Shown: piece by piece, positions 9,174 through 17,678 of the stretch | How the letters are laid out: each line of letters opens with the position of its first letter | Numbering within the stretch: the first letter of the stretch is position 1 | Origin: Verrucomicrobiaceae bacterium | GTDB lineage: Bacteria > Verrucomicrobiota > Verrucomicrobiia > Verrucomicrobiales > Akkermansiaceae | Length of the DNA: 64,000 nucleotides | Direction of reading: 5' to 3' | Assembly: GCA_027491155.1 (NCBI GenBank) | Contig: JAIXWR010000018.1 | Coordinates: 1-64,000 of the forward strand | Notes under the pieces: model-generated | Told to the model about the DNA's origin: nothing | Database searches by the model: none | The model's input: the letters and a program-made list of their open reading frames with translations, nothing else | Made by a program: the position numbers and the translations under genes

Positions 9174-9860
9174 ATGAAACGGCTGCTTCCCCTGATCGCA
9201 TCGATTTCCCCCTGCCTCGCCGATCCGGCCGCGGACATTCCCCTCGGGATCGAGGTGGTGACCGGCTACCGCACCGAGTACGTCCACCGGGGCTTCGAAC
9301 TCGCGCAGGACCTGATCGACGTCCAGGCCGAAGCCGAAATCGCCTTGTCGAACGAATGGGTGCTGAACCTCGGCGGCTCCTACGGCACCTGCTCGGGGCG
9401 CGGGGATTTCTCCGAAACGGCGGCTTACTTCGACCTGCGCTACGAGACGGAGCAGTGGACCGCGGGCATCGCCACCACCTGGCGGGACTATCAGGACTCC
9501 TTCTTTGCGGACGGCTTCGACCTCGCGCCCCGTTTCATCTGGCACCTGACCGAGGACTGGGATCTCGGTGCCGGACTCGCCTACGACACCGGCGACGGAG
9601 GTTGGTATGGCAACGTCGAGGCCGCCTGGTCGAAGCCGCTCGGTGAATCGTCGTTCCTCGGGGCCACCGCGGGGACCTCATGGACCGAGGATTACTATGG
9701 CAGCAACGGCTGGCACGATGCCTACGCCCGCTTGACCTGGACCTATGCGTTCAACGAGCACGTCGCGATCACCCCCTTTGCCGGGACTTCGATCTCGACC
9801 GGAAGCGGACCCGGCAGCAACCAACTCTATGCCGGGGCCTGGTTTGAAGTGAACTTTTGA
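9174..9860 (+). CDS. Secreted beta-barrel-like outer membrane protein, unknown function
   Basis: A 228-residue protein with a short signal peptide (MKRLLPLIASISPCLA, cleavage near residue 16-18). A series of alternating hydrophobic and polar, aromatic-rich strands follows: TGYRTEYVHRGF, WVLNLGGSYG, FDLRYETEQW, WDLGAGLAYD and LTWTYAFNEHVAI. The chain ends in a terminal Phe (WFEVNF), a classic outer-membrane barrel signature. About ten strands are visible, so a small barrel is likely. ATG at 9162 in the same frame would add four residues; ATG at 9174 gives the better signal peptide. No substrate can be inferred. It converges on the EF-hand gene. Confidence 0.72.
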   Translation: MKRLLPLIASISPCLADPAADIPLGIEVVTGYRTEYVHRGFELAQDLIDVQAEAEIALSNEWVLNLGGSYGTCSGRGDFSETAAYFDLRYETEQWTAGIATTWRDYQDSFFADGFDLAPRFIWHLTEDWDLGAGLAYDTGDGGWYGNVEAAWSKPLGESSFLGATAGTSWTEDYYGSNGWHDAYARLTWTYAFNEHVAITPFAGTSISTGSGPGSNQLYAGAWFEVNF

Positions 9861-9881
9861 AGCGCGGGGCGGGATTCCCTC

Positions 9882-10748
9882 TCAACGACCGTCCTGCGGC
9901 CCCGGGCCCGGGGGCTTTTCCCCGCCGGGTGGCGGGAAATCCGAAGGGTCGATCTTGAGATCGCCATTGCGGTCCATCGCCTCGAAGCGGTCTTCCTGCT
10001 CGTCCTCGCTCTTGCCTTCGAGGAACGCCGCCTGACGGAACTCGGCGAAATCGAGAACCCCGTCGCCATTGCGGTCGAGGGCTTTGATCAAATCCGGACC
10101 CAGCGGACCGCGGGTGCCGCCCTTGCCGTCCCACTTGCCATCGTGCCGGCCATCCCACTTGCCGTCCCGGGGAGGACCACCCTGGGGCCGGTCCTTCGGA
10201 GTGATGGCACCGTCCCGGTCGTGGTCCATGCGCTCGAACAAGGCGCGCTGCCGCTCCTCGGGCAAACGGGTCACGAAGCTCAGGTTGCGGAACTCCTCGA
10301 AAACGATCCGACCATCCTTGTCGGCATCGACCTGCGAAAGCGGCGGCATTCCGCCCTGGGGACGCTGCGGCAGCTCGTCCTTGCCGATCTTCCCGTCGCC
10401 ATTCTTGTCGAAGCGCTTGAAGATTTCCGCCCGCTTCTCTTCGGGAAGTTGTCCGATCCGCTCCATCGCGCCGAACTCCGCCAGGCTGATGAACCCGTCG
10501 CCGTCGCTGTCGGCACGCTTCCAGATTTCGATCATCTCGCGCATGCCCTGGCGGTCCATGCCCCCGCCGCGGGGACCCCGTGGCCCGCCTTCGCCCGGGC
10601 GCGAATCCGGACCTTCCTCGCGGAAGCGCCTGCGCTCGCCCTCACCCGGCCGACCCTCCCCGCCGGGCGGCGGTCCCGCGGGAGGCTCCTGCGCCATGGC
10701 GGAACCGATGACGAGCAATGCAATCCAAGGGTGACGGGCGAGTTTCAT
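9882..10748 (-). CDS. Secreted EF-hand protein with six calcium-binding loops
   Basis: A 288-residue exported protein: signal peptide MKLARHPWIALLVIGSAMAQ, a Pro/Gly/Glu-rich linker (21-63), then EF-hand loops. The loops begin at about D80 (DSDGDGFISLAE), D114 (DKNGDGKIGKDE), D141 (DADKDGRIVFEE), D175 (DHDRDGAITPKD), D225 (DRNGDGVLDFAE) and D259 (DRNGDLKIDPSD). Loops four and six lack the final Glu, so they may bind weakly. A linker with repeated DGKWDG units (about 194-209) separates loops four and five. Calcium binding is a family inference and the partner is unknown. A TACCCT-like -10 lies 10 nt before the ATG, in the intergenic region shared with metF. Confidence 0.85.
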   Translation of the reverse strand: MKLARHPWIALLVIGSAMAQEPPAGPPPGGEGRPGEGERRRFREEGPDSRPGEGGPRGPRGGGMDRQGMREMIEIWKRADSDGDGFISLAEFGAMERIGQLPEEKRAEIFKRFDKNGDGKIGKDELPQRPQGGMPPLSQVDADKDGRIVFEEFRNLSFVTRLPEERQRALFERMDHDRDGAITPKDRPQGGPPRDGKWDGRHDGKWDGKGGTRGPLGPDLIKALDRNGDGVLDFAEFRQAAFLEGKSEDEQEDRFEAMDRNGDLKIDPSDFPPPGGEKPPGPGPQDGR

Positions 10749-10862
10749 GGCCGGGTGGAGGGTATGCCGGACCGCTCGGATCCGCGAAAGGGAAAACTCG
10801 CCGGCCCCGGGGAAGTTGCGGCAGCGCCGGTTTTTTACTCCCCTGTCCGCGCCCCCCGCACC

Positions 10863-11792
10863 ATGCTCCCGCCGATTCCGAAGCGCATGCACATCCGCGA
10901 CATTCTCGCCCGACGGCGTCCCACCTTCTCGTTCGAGTTCTTTCCCCCGAAAACCAGCGCGGGGGTCGAGGATCTTTACCGCACCATCGTGGAGCTCGAG
11001 GCCTTCCAGCCTTCCTTCGTTTCCGTGACCTACGGGGCCGGCGGCAGCACCCGGGAAATGACCCACGACCTGGTCGTGAAGCTCCGTCAGACTACCGCGA
11101 TCCCGCCCATCCCCCACCTGACCTGCGTCGGCCATTCCGAGGCGCAGATCGAGGAGATCCTCCGCCGCTACGCCGCCGCCGGGGTCTGCAACATCCTCGC
11201 ACTGCGCGGCGACCCGCCGCGGGACTGGCCGGACTACGACTGGTCGGACTGCGATTTCCGCCACGCCGCCGACCTCGTCCGCTTCATCCGGAAATTCAAC
11301 GAGTCGGGTGCCCATCCCGATCCGCGGGGCTTCGGCATCGGCGTCGCCGGCTTTCCGGAAGGACACCCGGCCACCCCGAACCGGCTGCTGGAACTCGACC
11401 ACCTCAAGGCGAAGGTGGACGAGGGGGCCGACTACATCTGCACCCAGTTGTTTTTCGACAACCACGACTTCTTCGATTTCCGCGACCGCTGCCGGCTGAA
11501 TGGGATCGACATCCCGATCATCGCCGGGGTGATGCCGGTCACCTCGCTTTCCGGCATGAGCCGGATGGCCGAACTGGCGGCGGGCGCCCGTTTCCCTGCC
11601 AAACTGCTCCGGGCGCTCGACCGGGCGAAGGGAGATGCCGATGCGGTGGAAAAGGTGGGCATCCACTACGCGGCCCAGCAGTGCGCCGAACTGCTCGACC
11701 ACGACGTCGACGGCATCCACTTCTATACGCTCAACAAGAGCAAGGCCACCCGCGAGATCTACGCCAGCCTCGGCCTCGCCGCGGCCCGCTGA
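10863..11792 (+). CDS. metF: 5,10-methylenetetrahydrofolate reductase
   Basis: FAD-dependent reduction of methylene-THF to methyl-THF, which supplies methyl groups for methionine synthesis. The 309 residues form a single TIM barrel as in bacterial MetF. Seen are the opening FSFEFFPPKT with the catalytic Glu, FVSVTYGAGGSTRE, HLTCVGHS, NILALRGDPP and ADYICTQLFFDN. The start may be ATG 10863 or ATG 10887 (MHIRDI), eight residues later. There is no Shine-Dalgarno sequence at either. The gene ends 15 bp from the convergent AsmA-like gene. It links to the folate one-carbon pool also fed by the glycine cleavage genes in this window. Confidence 0.96.
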   Translation: MLPPIPKRMHIRDILARRRPTFSFEFFPPKTSAGVEDLYRTIVELEAFQPSFVSVTYGAGGSTREMTHDLVVKLRQTTAIPPIPHLTCVGHSEAQIEEILRRYAAAGVCNILALRGDPPRDWPDYDWSDCDFRHAADLVRFIRKFNESGAHPDPRGFGIGVAGFPEGHPATPNRLLELDHLKAKVDEGADYICTQLFFDNHDFFDFRDRCRLNGIDIPIIAGVMPVTSLSGMSRMAELAAGARFPAKLLRALDRAKGDADAVEKVGIHYAAQQCAELLDHDVDGIHFYTLNKSKATREIYASLGLAAAR

Positions 11793-11807
11793 GACCGCAG
11801 GCGGATC

Positions 11808-13430
11808 TTAGCGCCGCTCGCCGAGCTTGAGGAGTTCCTCCGCCTGGCGTCGCGTCAACTCGAACAGGGTGCCTTGCAGGGGCACGTCGATGGCGATCCG
11901 CCCGTTGGACGGATCCACGGGGTGCAGTTCACGCAGCGCCTCCTGGCGGTCGAAGGCATCGCCCGGGATGGTGATGCGCAAGCCGCTCCCCGGCTCGCAC
12001 CGCAGCGCCTGGGCGCGGCGGTTCATCTCCTGTTGCAGCAGCAGCTCGTTGATCCGCCGCTGGGCGCCGCGCTCGAAGATCGCCATGTCCTTGCCGTCCT
12101 CCGACTTCTCCTTGCCGGCACGGGCCGCCTCTTCGAGGGAGATTTCCACTTCCTTGCCATTCGCGGAAGGATCGGCAGCCGGATTGAATACCGAGGCGAC
12201 CCCGCTGCTGCCGTCCGCATTGACCATCTCGTCGTCGCGGGGGAACTGCATCAAAACCTTGCCCTGGGCCGTCATCAGCTCACCCGCCTTGAGGTCGACC
12301 CGCGACAACTCCATCGCCCCGCCGCCGGTCTTCATGTGAAAGCTCCCCCGGTCGAAGGGGACCTTGTGGTAGCTGTTGTTGATATCCAGCAGCGAGAGGG
12401 CGTTGAGCAGGTGGAACTTCTCGCGAATCGTGATCGCATTCTCGCCGCCGAGCGTGACATCCCCCTCGAGCTGGAGACCTTCGGCCGAGTTGGTCGAACC
12501 CGACAAGGCGAACTCTCCGGAAAGCAGGCCTTCGATGTAGGGCTTCGCGGCCTCCGGCAGGAACGCCGTCAGGTCGGCCTTCTCGATCTCCACCGTGCCG
12601 CTCACCTGGGGCTTTTCCCCACCGCTCACCACCACGTCCCGGAACTTCACCGTCCCGCCGCCGCTCTTGAATTCCCCCTTGAGCACCTTCAGGCCGGCGG
12701 GGTCGATCTCCACGACGAAGTCCACGATCTCCAGCTTCTTGAGCCAGTTCTGCGACAAGGTTCCGCCGCTGAACACCAGCCGCCAGCCCTCGGCCGAGCG
12801 GGTCGCCACCAGGCGGCTGTCCTCGATCCTCCCCTGCGTCCGCGGCGAGAATCCCCAGCTTAGCTTCGCCTGATCGATCTCCAGCGAGGAAAACCGGAAT
12901 TCCGGCCATTCGCGGAACAGGGCGTCGCCGAGCTTGGCAGCTTGTTCGGGACTGTCCGCCCCTGCCTTGAGATCGATCTCCATCCACTTCGCCTGCAGGG
13001 TGCCGGCATCCCAAGGACCCGCCAAACCGTCGAGCAGGCCCATCTTCAGTCGGATGTTGCCGGCATCGAGCGTCCGGAAAAAGCTGTTCTCCCCGCCCTC
13101 CGCGCCGATCCGGCGGATCTGGACGTTGCCCTGGATCCTCAGGAAATCCAGCACCTTGGCCTCTTCCGCACCCAAACCGGCCGCGAGCCCCGTGTTCAGC
13201 GACTGCTGGAAGGGCGCTGTCTTGACCCGCTGGACCAGGTAGATCCCGAATCCGGCGGCCGCCACTAGCAGGGCCACCACCACCTTGAAGCCGAGCCGGA
13301 CCAGATGGTTCATCGTCATCGCCCATCCGCCGCCGCCCGACATCGAGTGCCGGAGCTGGAACCAGAAGCCCTGGCTGGCTATCCACTGGCTCAGCTTCTG
13401 GTTGAACGACTGCGTTTGCTCTGCCTCCAT
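11808..13430 (-). CDS. Membrane-anchored AsmA-like protein, unknown function
   Basis: About 540 residues. A cytoplasmic N-terminus and one transmembrane helix (about 46-66, LGFKVVVALLVAAAGFGIYL) precede a long periplasmic beta-rich domain with repeated lipid-transport-like strands (VSGTVEIEKADLTAFLPE, LLSGEFALSGSTNSAEGLQLEGDV, GGGAMELSRVDLKAGE). This resembles AsmA/TamB-type proteins involved in outer-membrane lipid homeostasis. The resemblance is by pattern, not a firm family match. Near the C-terminus is a charged helix (EVEISLEEAARAGKE). I chose ATG 13430 (MEAEQTQSF); an in-frame upstream extension to 13490 is possible. It is divergent from scpA. Confidence 0.6.
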   Translation of the reverse strand: MEAEQTQSFNQKLSQWIASQGFWFQLRHSMSGGGGWAMTMNHLVRLGFKVVVALLVAAAGFGIYLVQRVKTAPFQQSLNTGLAAGLGAEEAKVLDFLRIQGNVQIRRIGAEGGENSFFRTLDAGNIRLKMGLLDGLAGPWDAGTLQAKWMEIDLKAGADSPEQAAKLGDALFREWPEFRFSSLEIDQAKLSWGFSPRTQGRIEDSRLVATRSAEGWRLVFSGGTLSQNWLKKLEIVDFVVEIDPAGLKVLKGEFKSGGGTVKFRDVVVSGGEKPQVSGTVEIEKADLTAFLPEAAKPYIEGLLSGEFALSGSTNSAEGLQLEGDVTLGGENAITIREKFHLLNALSLLDINNSYHKVPFDRGSFHMKTGGGAMELSRVDLKAGELMTAQGKVLMQFPRDDEMVNADGSSGVASVFNPAADPSANGKEVEISLEEAARAGKEKSEDGKDMAIFERGAQRRINELLLQQEMNRRAQALRCEPGSGLRITIPGDAFDRQEALRELHPVDPSNGRIAIDVPLQGTLFELTRRQAEELLKLGERR

Positions 13431-13534
13431 AGAAAACTTCCTCGCGGACGAAAGGATTACACCTGCGGCACCGGGGGCAGGCGAGTGCAAATTTGCCCTC
13501 GCCCCGGTGGGGGCGATCCCCTACCTCTCCGCCC

Positions 13535-14311
13535 GTGGAAGGCAACGATTACAAGGTCAAGCTGGATATCTTCGAGGGGCCGCTGGACCTCCTCCTCTAC
13601 CTCATCAAGAAGGACGAGGTGGACCTCCACAACATCTCGATCGCCCGGATCACCAGCCAGTACCTCGACTACATCGAGACCTTCCGCCTTCTCAACATCG
13701 ACCTCGCGGCCGAGTTCATCGTGATGGCCGCGAACCTGATGTATCTCAAGAGCCGCACCCTCCTGCCCCGCGCCGACCAGCCGCCGGAAGAAGACGCCGA
13801 GGAGGACGATCCCCGCTGGGAGCTGATCCGCCAGCTCATCGAGTACAAGAAATTCAAGGACGCCGCCGGTTTCCTCAGTCTCAAGGAGGTCGAACAGGAA
13901 GGCTCCTTCGCCTTTCAGCCCGAGAAACCCGAGCTGCCGGACGAGCCGGTCGGACTCGCCGAAATCTCGATCTTCGACCTGATCCGCGCCTTCCAGAACG
14001 TCCTCAAACGCTTCGAGGAATCGCACGACCTCGGCGACATCGTCGACGACCGCTACACCGTGGCCGACAAGATCGAGATGCTGCTTTTCCGCTTCGCCCC
14101 CGGCCAGGCCGCGCCCTTCAATTCGCTTTTCGAAAGCGCGACCACCAAGGCGGAGGTAATCGTCACCTTCCTCGCGGTGCTGGAACTGATGAAAATGAAC
14201 CAGTTCGTGCTGCGCCAGACCCACCTGCTCGGCGACATCGAAATCGAGCGCCGCCTCCACACCGCCCCGCACGTCGAGGAGGGCGAGGAAGAACTCGAAA
14301 CGGCTTCGTAG
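13535..14311 (+). CDS. scpA: Segregation and condensation protein A
   Basis: Kleisin subunit that bridges SMC heads in the bacterial condensin complex with ScpB. A GTG start at 13535 places the family opening YKVKLDIFEGPLDLLLYLI at residue 6, where it normally lies; an upstream TTG at 13493 would add an untypical extension. Other family blocks are LAAEFIVMAANLMYLKSRTLLP, then FDLIRAFQNVL and the C-terminal winged-helix part VIVTFLAVLELMKM. Length 258 is normal. The TAG stop is the TAG of a GTAGCGGA repeat. No scpB follows; infA is convergent. Confidence 0.95.
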   Translation: MEGNDYKVKLDIFEGPLDLLLYLIKKDEVDLHNISIARITSQYLDYIETFRLLNIDLAAEFIVMAANLMYLKSRTLLPRADQPPEEDAEEDDPRWELIRQLIEYKKFKDAAGFLSLKEVEQEGSFAFQPEKPELPDEPVGLAEISIFDLIRAFQNVLKRFEESHDLGDIVDDRYTVADKIEMLLFRFAPGQAAPFNSLFESATTKAEVIVTFLAVLELMKMNQFVLRQTHLLGDIEIERRLHTAPHVEEGEEELETAS

Positions 14312-14419
14312 CGGAACGTCTGCGACGTTCCGTCTGGGGACGGCCGGAATGAAAACCCTCGCCCGACTCCCTTGAGCGGAGCGAGAGAAGCCCGAACGAC
14401 GCAGTCGTCCGGCTACCGG
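14307..14419. repeat. GTAGCGG-family palindromic repeat pair between scpA and infA
   Basis: Left element: CGTAGCGGAACGT, loop CTGCG, ACGTTCCG, with an 8-bp perfect stem 14312-14319/14325-14332. Right element in the opposite orientation: CCGAACGAC (14392-14400), loop GCA, GTCGTCCGG (14404-14412), then CTAC. The pair has the geometry of a two-REP unit. The left copy provides the scpA stop codon. The position between convergent genes suits a transcription end, but this is untested. Confidence 0.7.
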
Positions 14420-14423
14420 CAAA

Positions 14424-14738
14424 TCAGCCCAACCGATACGTGATCCGCGCCTTGGAAACGTCGTAGGGCGACATTTCCATCTTCACCTTGTCGCCGACCA
14501 CCAGCCGGATGAAGCGCTTGCGCATCTTGCCGGAAATGTGGGCGAGCACCTCGTGACCGCTCTGGAGCTGGACGCGGAACTGGGTGCCGGCAAGGACCGA
14601 GGTGATGGTTCCCTCGACCTCCACGGACTTCTCTTCGCCGTCCGGTCCGAGCTTGCGAGCCCGGGGAGCACCACGGCCACCCCGTCGGCCACCGCCGGCT
14701 CCACCGCCACCACCACCTCGTCTGAATCCTTGGCTCAT
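14424..14738 (-). CDS. infA: Translation initiation factor IF-1 with glycine/arginine-rich N-terminal extension
   Basis: Binds the ribosomal A site during initiation. The OB-fold core ([55 protein letters not shown]) matches IF-1 end to end. Canonical IF-1 is about 72 residues; this one has 104 because of some 32 extra residues at the N-terminus. The extension starts [17 protein letters not shown], then [12 protein letters not shown], and resembles RGG RNA-binding tails. A shorter start near residue 36 is not available as ATG. The gene is monocistronic and divergent from ftsY. The extension could add RNA affinity or be cleaved; nothing in the sequence decides this. Confidence 0.93.
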   Translation of the reverse strand: MSQGFRRGGGGGGAGGGRRGGRGAPRARKLGPDGEEKSVEVEGTITSVLAGTQFRVQLQSGHEVLAHISGKMRKRFIRLVVGDKVKMEMSPYDVSKARITYRLG

Positions 14739-14853
14739 GCAGATAATTTGCCACGCCAACCGGCGCGACGGACCGATTGATCCCCAGTCGGCCCCCGCAT
14801 TCAACTGCAAAAACTCGCGGCATCGGTTCCCCCCGGCCCGGACGGCGCACCGC

Positions 14854-14882
14854 TTGCCAGCCGGACTCCCGCCCGCTAGAAG
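14854..14882 (+). promoter_or_regulatory. Putative ftsY promoter, near-leaderless
   Basis: TTGCCA (14854-14859), a 17-nt spacer, TAGAAG (14877-14882), and 12 nt to the ATG at 14895. It has the same TTGCC-N17-TAG pattern as the promoter at 20253. Confidence 0.45.
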
Positions 14883-14894
14883 CCCGCCCACCCC

Positions 14895-15746
14895 ATGGCC
14901 GGCTTCTTCAAATCCCTCTACCACAAGCTCGCGAACAAGGCGGAAATCGACTGGGACGAGCTCGAAGCCGACCTGATCGCCGCCGACCTCGGCCCGAAAC
15001 TGGCGATGCAAATCGTCGAGGAACTCCAGGGGCTCGGCCGCCAGGTCTCGGCCGATGACGTCCTGGAATCCGCCCGCCGCCACGTCGCCCAGCGCCTGCC
15101 CGCCGATTCCCCGCCTCTCCTCCCCCGACTCGATGGCAAGCCCTTCGTCTTCCTCGTCGTCGGCATCAACGGCGTGGGCAAGACCACCTCCTGCGCCAAG
15201 CTCGCCCACTGGCTCCAGCGCCGCGGCCAGCCGACCGTGCTCGCCGCCGCCGATACCTTCCGCGCCGCCGCCGTCGAGCAGCTCGAACGCTGGGGCAAGC
15301 GCCTCGACATCCCGGTCGTAAAGGGCCAGCCGAACGCCGACCCGTCGTCGGTCTGCTTCAACGCCCACCAGCAGGCGATCGCCAACGGCGCGAAATACCT
15401 GATCTGCGACACCGCCGGCCGCCTCCACACCCGGCACAACCTGATGGAGGAGCTGTCGAAGATCAAACGCACCCTCGCCAAGAACGACCCCTCCGCCCCG
15501 CACCTCACTTTGCTGGTGGTCGACGCCACCACCGGCTCGAACGCCCTCCAGCAGGCCAAGGAATTCCACAAGGCCTGCCCGCTCGACGGTATCATCATGA
15601 CCAAGATGGACGGCTCCGGCAAAGGCGGCGTCGCCGTGGCCATCCACGACCAGCTCGGCATCGCCCCCCGCTACCTCGGCATGGGCGAGGAGCCCGAGCA
15701 GTTCGCCCTGTTCAACAAGGCGAAATTCGTGGAAGAGATGCTGTGA
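14895..15746 (+). CDS. ftsY: Signal recognition particle receptor FtsY
   Basis: GTPase that docks SRP-ribosome complexes at the membrane for co-translational insertion. It is a 283-residue NG-domain protein without the long acidic A domain of E. coli FtsY. G motifs: [15 protein letters not shown] (P-loop, about residue 92), [19 protein letters not shown], and [10 protein letters not shown]. The N-terminus [15 protein letters not shown] is amphipathic and probably serves as the membrane-targeting helix. The TGA stop overlaps the ATG of the following lipoprotein gene (TGATG), suggesting translational coupling. Confidence 0.96.
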   Translation: MAGFFKSLYHKLANKAEIDWDELEADLIAADLGPKLAMQIVEELQGLGRQVSADDVLESARRHVAQRLPADSPPLLPRLDGKPFVFLVVGINGVGKTTSCAKLAHWLQRRGQPTVLAAADTFRAAAVEQLERWGKRLDIPVVKGQPNADPSSVCFNAHQQAIANGAKYLICDTAGRLHTRHNLMEELSKIKRTLAKNDPSAPHLTLLVVDATTGSNALQQAKEFHKACPLDGIIMTKMDGSGKGGVAVAIHDQLGIAPRYLGMGEEPEQFALFNKAKFVEEML

Positions 15747-16276
15747 TGCGCATCCTCCCGACCCTCTTCCTCCTGGCCGTCATCACCACCGGCTGCCGCA
15801 AGACGGTGATCCACACCTCGTCTTCCTCGTCGACCGGTCCCGACACCCTGATATCCGGCACCGTCATCAATTCCGCGGGTTCCTGGTCCGCCAGCACCTC
15901 GAAGGGCAGCACGGAACTCGATCTCTCGGTCAGCGGAACTTCCATCAACTGGACCATCACGACCCGGACGAAAGTCGGCAGTTTCGGATCGAGCAGCGGA
16001 TCAAGCGGATCCGGCATGAGCCTCTCCTCGCCCACCGATCCCTGGTTCGTCTTCGTCGAATCCCCTTCCCGGCTCTGGATGTTCGACGGCAAGGACGAGC
16101 TCAGCTACCGATTCCAGAACAACGGCGGCGGCAGCGGCGGCGGGCAGATCATCTTCAATGGCAAACTGCTTTCCAACAGCCCGCCGGTCCCGCGCGACCT
16201 CGTGCTTCAATTGCCCCCGGACCTCCGGAAGCTGTTCCCCCACGTCGAGCCCGCCGGCAAGCGACCGAGCCTGTAG
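15746..16276 (+). CDS. Lipoprotein of a three-member tandem family, copy 1
   Basis: A 176-residue putative lipoprotein of unknown function. Signal peptide [17 protein letters not shown] with lipidation Cys17 followed by RKT. A Ser/Thr-rich linker, a [10 protein letters not shown] segment and two beta-type stretches come before the best conserved block [23 protein letters not shown] glycine-rich loop and the C-terminal [16 protein letters not shown] and KRPSL follow. The two following genes encode the same plan (CRKT, PDTLIPG, DPWF plus VES plus RLW, proline-rich tail), so this is a local duplication family. It overlaps ftsY by one base, so it is probably co-expressed. I recognise no domain. 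Confidence 0.7.
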   Translation: MRILPTLFLLAVITTGCRKTVIHTSSSSSTGPDTLISGTVINSAGSWSASTSKGSTELDLSVSGTSINWTITTRTKVGSFGSSSGSSGSGMSLSSPTDPWFVFVESPSRLWMFDGKDELSYRFQNNGGGSGGGQIIFNGKLLSNSPPVPRDLVLQLPPDLRKLFPHVEPAGKRPSL

Positions 16277-16452
16277 CATTCCGCGTGTACTGGACCGCAG
16301 CCGAAGCGGAGCGGAGACGGACTGCGACACTTCAACTTCTGGATAGGCAGTCAAACTTTAAGTCCGCTCGGGATCCGGAACGAAGAAAGCACGGGATCGA
16401 CAGTTACCCCACTTCTATTCCAAGCGCCGGATCTCCCGGAAGAACCAAACCC

Positions 16453-16980
16453 ATGCGCAACTTTCTCTTCGTCATCCTTCTGGCAGCTGCGGTCACCGCG
16501 TGCCGCAAGACCCCGACCACCGGTTCTTCGACCACCGCGACACCCGACACCCTGATCCCCGGCTTGTTGATCCGCTCGCCAGGTTCATGGACGGCAACCA
16601 CGCCGCAGGGCAGCACGAAACTCGACATCACGGTCCACAGCTCGACGGTCGACTGGTCAGTGACCTCCGAGGTGAAGATGGGGAACTTGGGTTCAAGCAG
16701 CGGCACCAGTTCGTCGGGTATCAGCCTTTCCTCGCCGGCCGATCCTTGGTTCGTCTTTGTCGAGTCGAGTTACCGGCTGTGGTTCTTCGACGGCAAGGAC
16801 GATCTTACCTACAGCTGGCGCAGTCCGAACGGCAACGGCCAGGGCGGGACCTCCATTTACGACGGCAGGCTCCACCCCGGCACTCCGCCGGTGCCGCATG
16901 ATCTCGTGCCCCACCTCCCGCCGGAACTCCAGAAACTCTTCCCCGCCTTCAATCCCGCCAACAAACGACCGAGCCTATAG
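16453..16980 (+). CDS. Lipoprotein of a three-member tandem family, copy 2
   Basis: A 175-residue paralogue of the preceding gene. Signal peptide MRNFLFVILLAAAVTAC (Cys17, followed by RKT). PDTLIPGLLIRSPGSWTA comes next, then the conserved block [22 protein letters not shown], and a tail HDLVPHLPPELQKLFP ending KRPSL. It is clearly closer to copy 1 than to copy 3. The 176-bp gap in front holds no second gene that I can support. Copies 1 and 2 are spaced too far apart for coupling, so each may have its own promoter. Function unknown; outer-membrane or periplasmic location inferred from the lipobox. Confidence 0.68.
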   Translation: MRNFLFVILLAAAVTACRKTPTTGSSTTATPDTLIPGLLIRSPGSWTATTPQGSTKLDITVHSSTVDWSVTSEVKMGNLGSSSGTSSSGISLSSPADPWFVFVESSYRLWFFDGKDDLTYSWRSPNGNGQGGTSIYDGRLHPGTPPVPHDLVPHLPPELQKLFPAFNPANKRPSL

Positions 16981-17071
16981 CAGCCGGCGCGCAACGAACC
17001 ACGGACATCAGTCCGATTGGAAAGTCGTGAGCTTCGGGCTTCTTGATCCTGCATCCTCAACTCTGGCCCTC

Positions 17072-17629
17072 ATGCCAACTTTTGCCGCCCTCTTCCGTCT
17101 CGGATTCTGCCTGTCCTTTGCCATGCTCGCCGGGACCGCCTGTCGCAAGACCGCAAGCCGCGGGATATCCACGGTCGCGGCAGCACCCGACACCCTGATC
17201 CCCGGCACCTTCATCTCCTCGCCCGGCGACTACCACGGCCGCGAAGGCCGCTTCACCCGCTCCATCAAGCTATCCCTCACCGGTAAACAAGTGGGCTGGA
17301 CCGTGACCAACGACGCCATCGGTCCCGGCGATGCAGCCGGACGTCATGCTTCCTCTTCCTCCTGGCTGGCCCTCTCCTCACCCACCGATCCCTGGTTCGT
17401 TTATGTCGAATCCCCCGGCCGGCTCTGGCTCTGCGACGGACACGCGAATCTCTACGCCAACTTCATCGGAAGCACCGGCGACAACGAATACCGTCAGCTC
17501 GTCAACAGCGGCCGTCTCACTCCCGCCAAGCCGCTTCCCGTCCCCAAACCCGTCTTCGACCGCCTGCCGGAATCCATCCGCCGAATCCTCCCCGTCCCGG
17601 AGACTCCGGTCGCGAAGCCCAGCATCTGA
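17072..17629 (+). CDS. Lipoprotein of a three-member tandem family, copy 3
   Basis: A 185-residue divergent paralogue. Longer signal peptide MPTFAALFRLGFCLSFAMLAGTAC (Cys24, followed by RKT). It keeps PDTLIPGTFISSPGDY and [22 protein letters not shown] but replaces the glycine-rich loop by GSTGDNEYRQL. It ends with FDRLPESIRRILP and KPSI in place of KRPSL. The RLW-x-CDG Cys is unique to this copy. Start at ATG 17072, which directly gives the signal peptide. It precedes the ketoacyl-synthase gene by about 50 bp. Confidence 0.66.
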   Translation: MPTFAALFRLGFCLSFAMLAGTACRKTASRGISTVAAAPDTLIPGTFISSPGDYHGREGRFTRSIKLSLTGKQVGWTVTNDAIGPGDAAGRHASSSSWLALSSPTDPWFVYVESPGRLWLCDGHANLYANFIGSTGDNEYRQLVNSGRLTPAKPLPVPKPVFDRLPESIRRILPVPETPVAKPSI

Positions 17630-17643
17630 TTCCTCCAATTTCC

Positions 17644-17673
17644 TTGGCATCCTCCGGCCAGCGATTCTAGTCC
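17644..17673 (+). promoter_or_regulatory. Putative promoter of the ketoacyl-synthase-like gene
   Basis: TTGGCA (17644-17649), an 18-nt spacer and TAGTCC (17668-17673). The expected transcription start is close to 17680, which coincides with the apparent start of the coding region; this would give a leaderless mRNA. Confidence 0.35.
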
Positions 17674-17678
17674 GGCGC

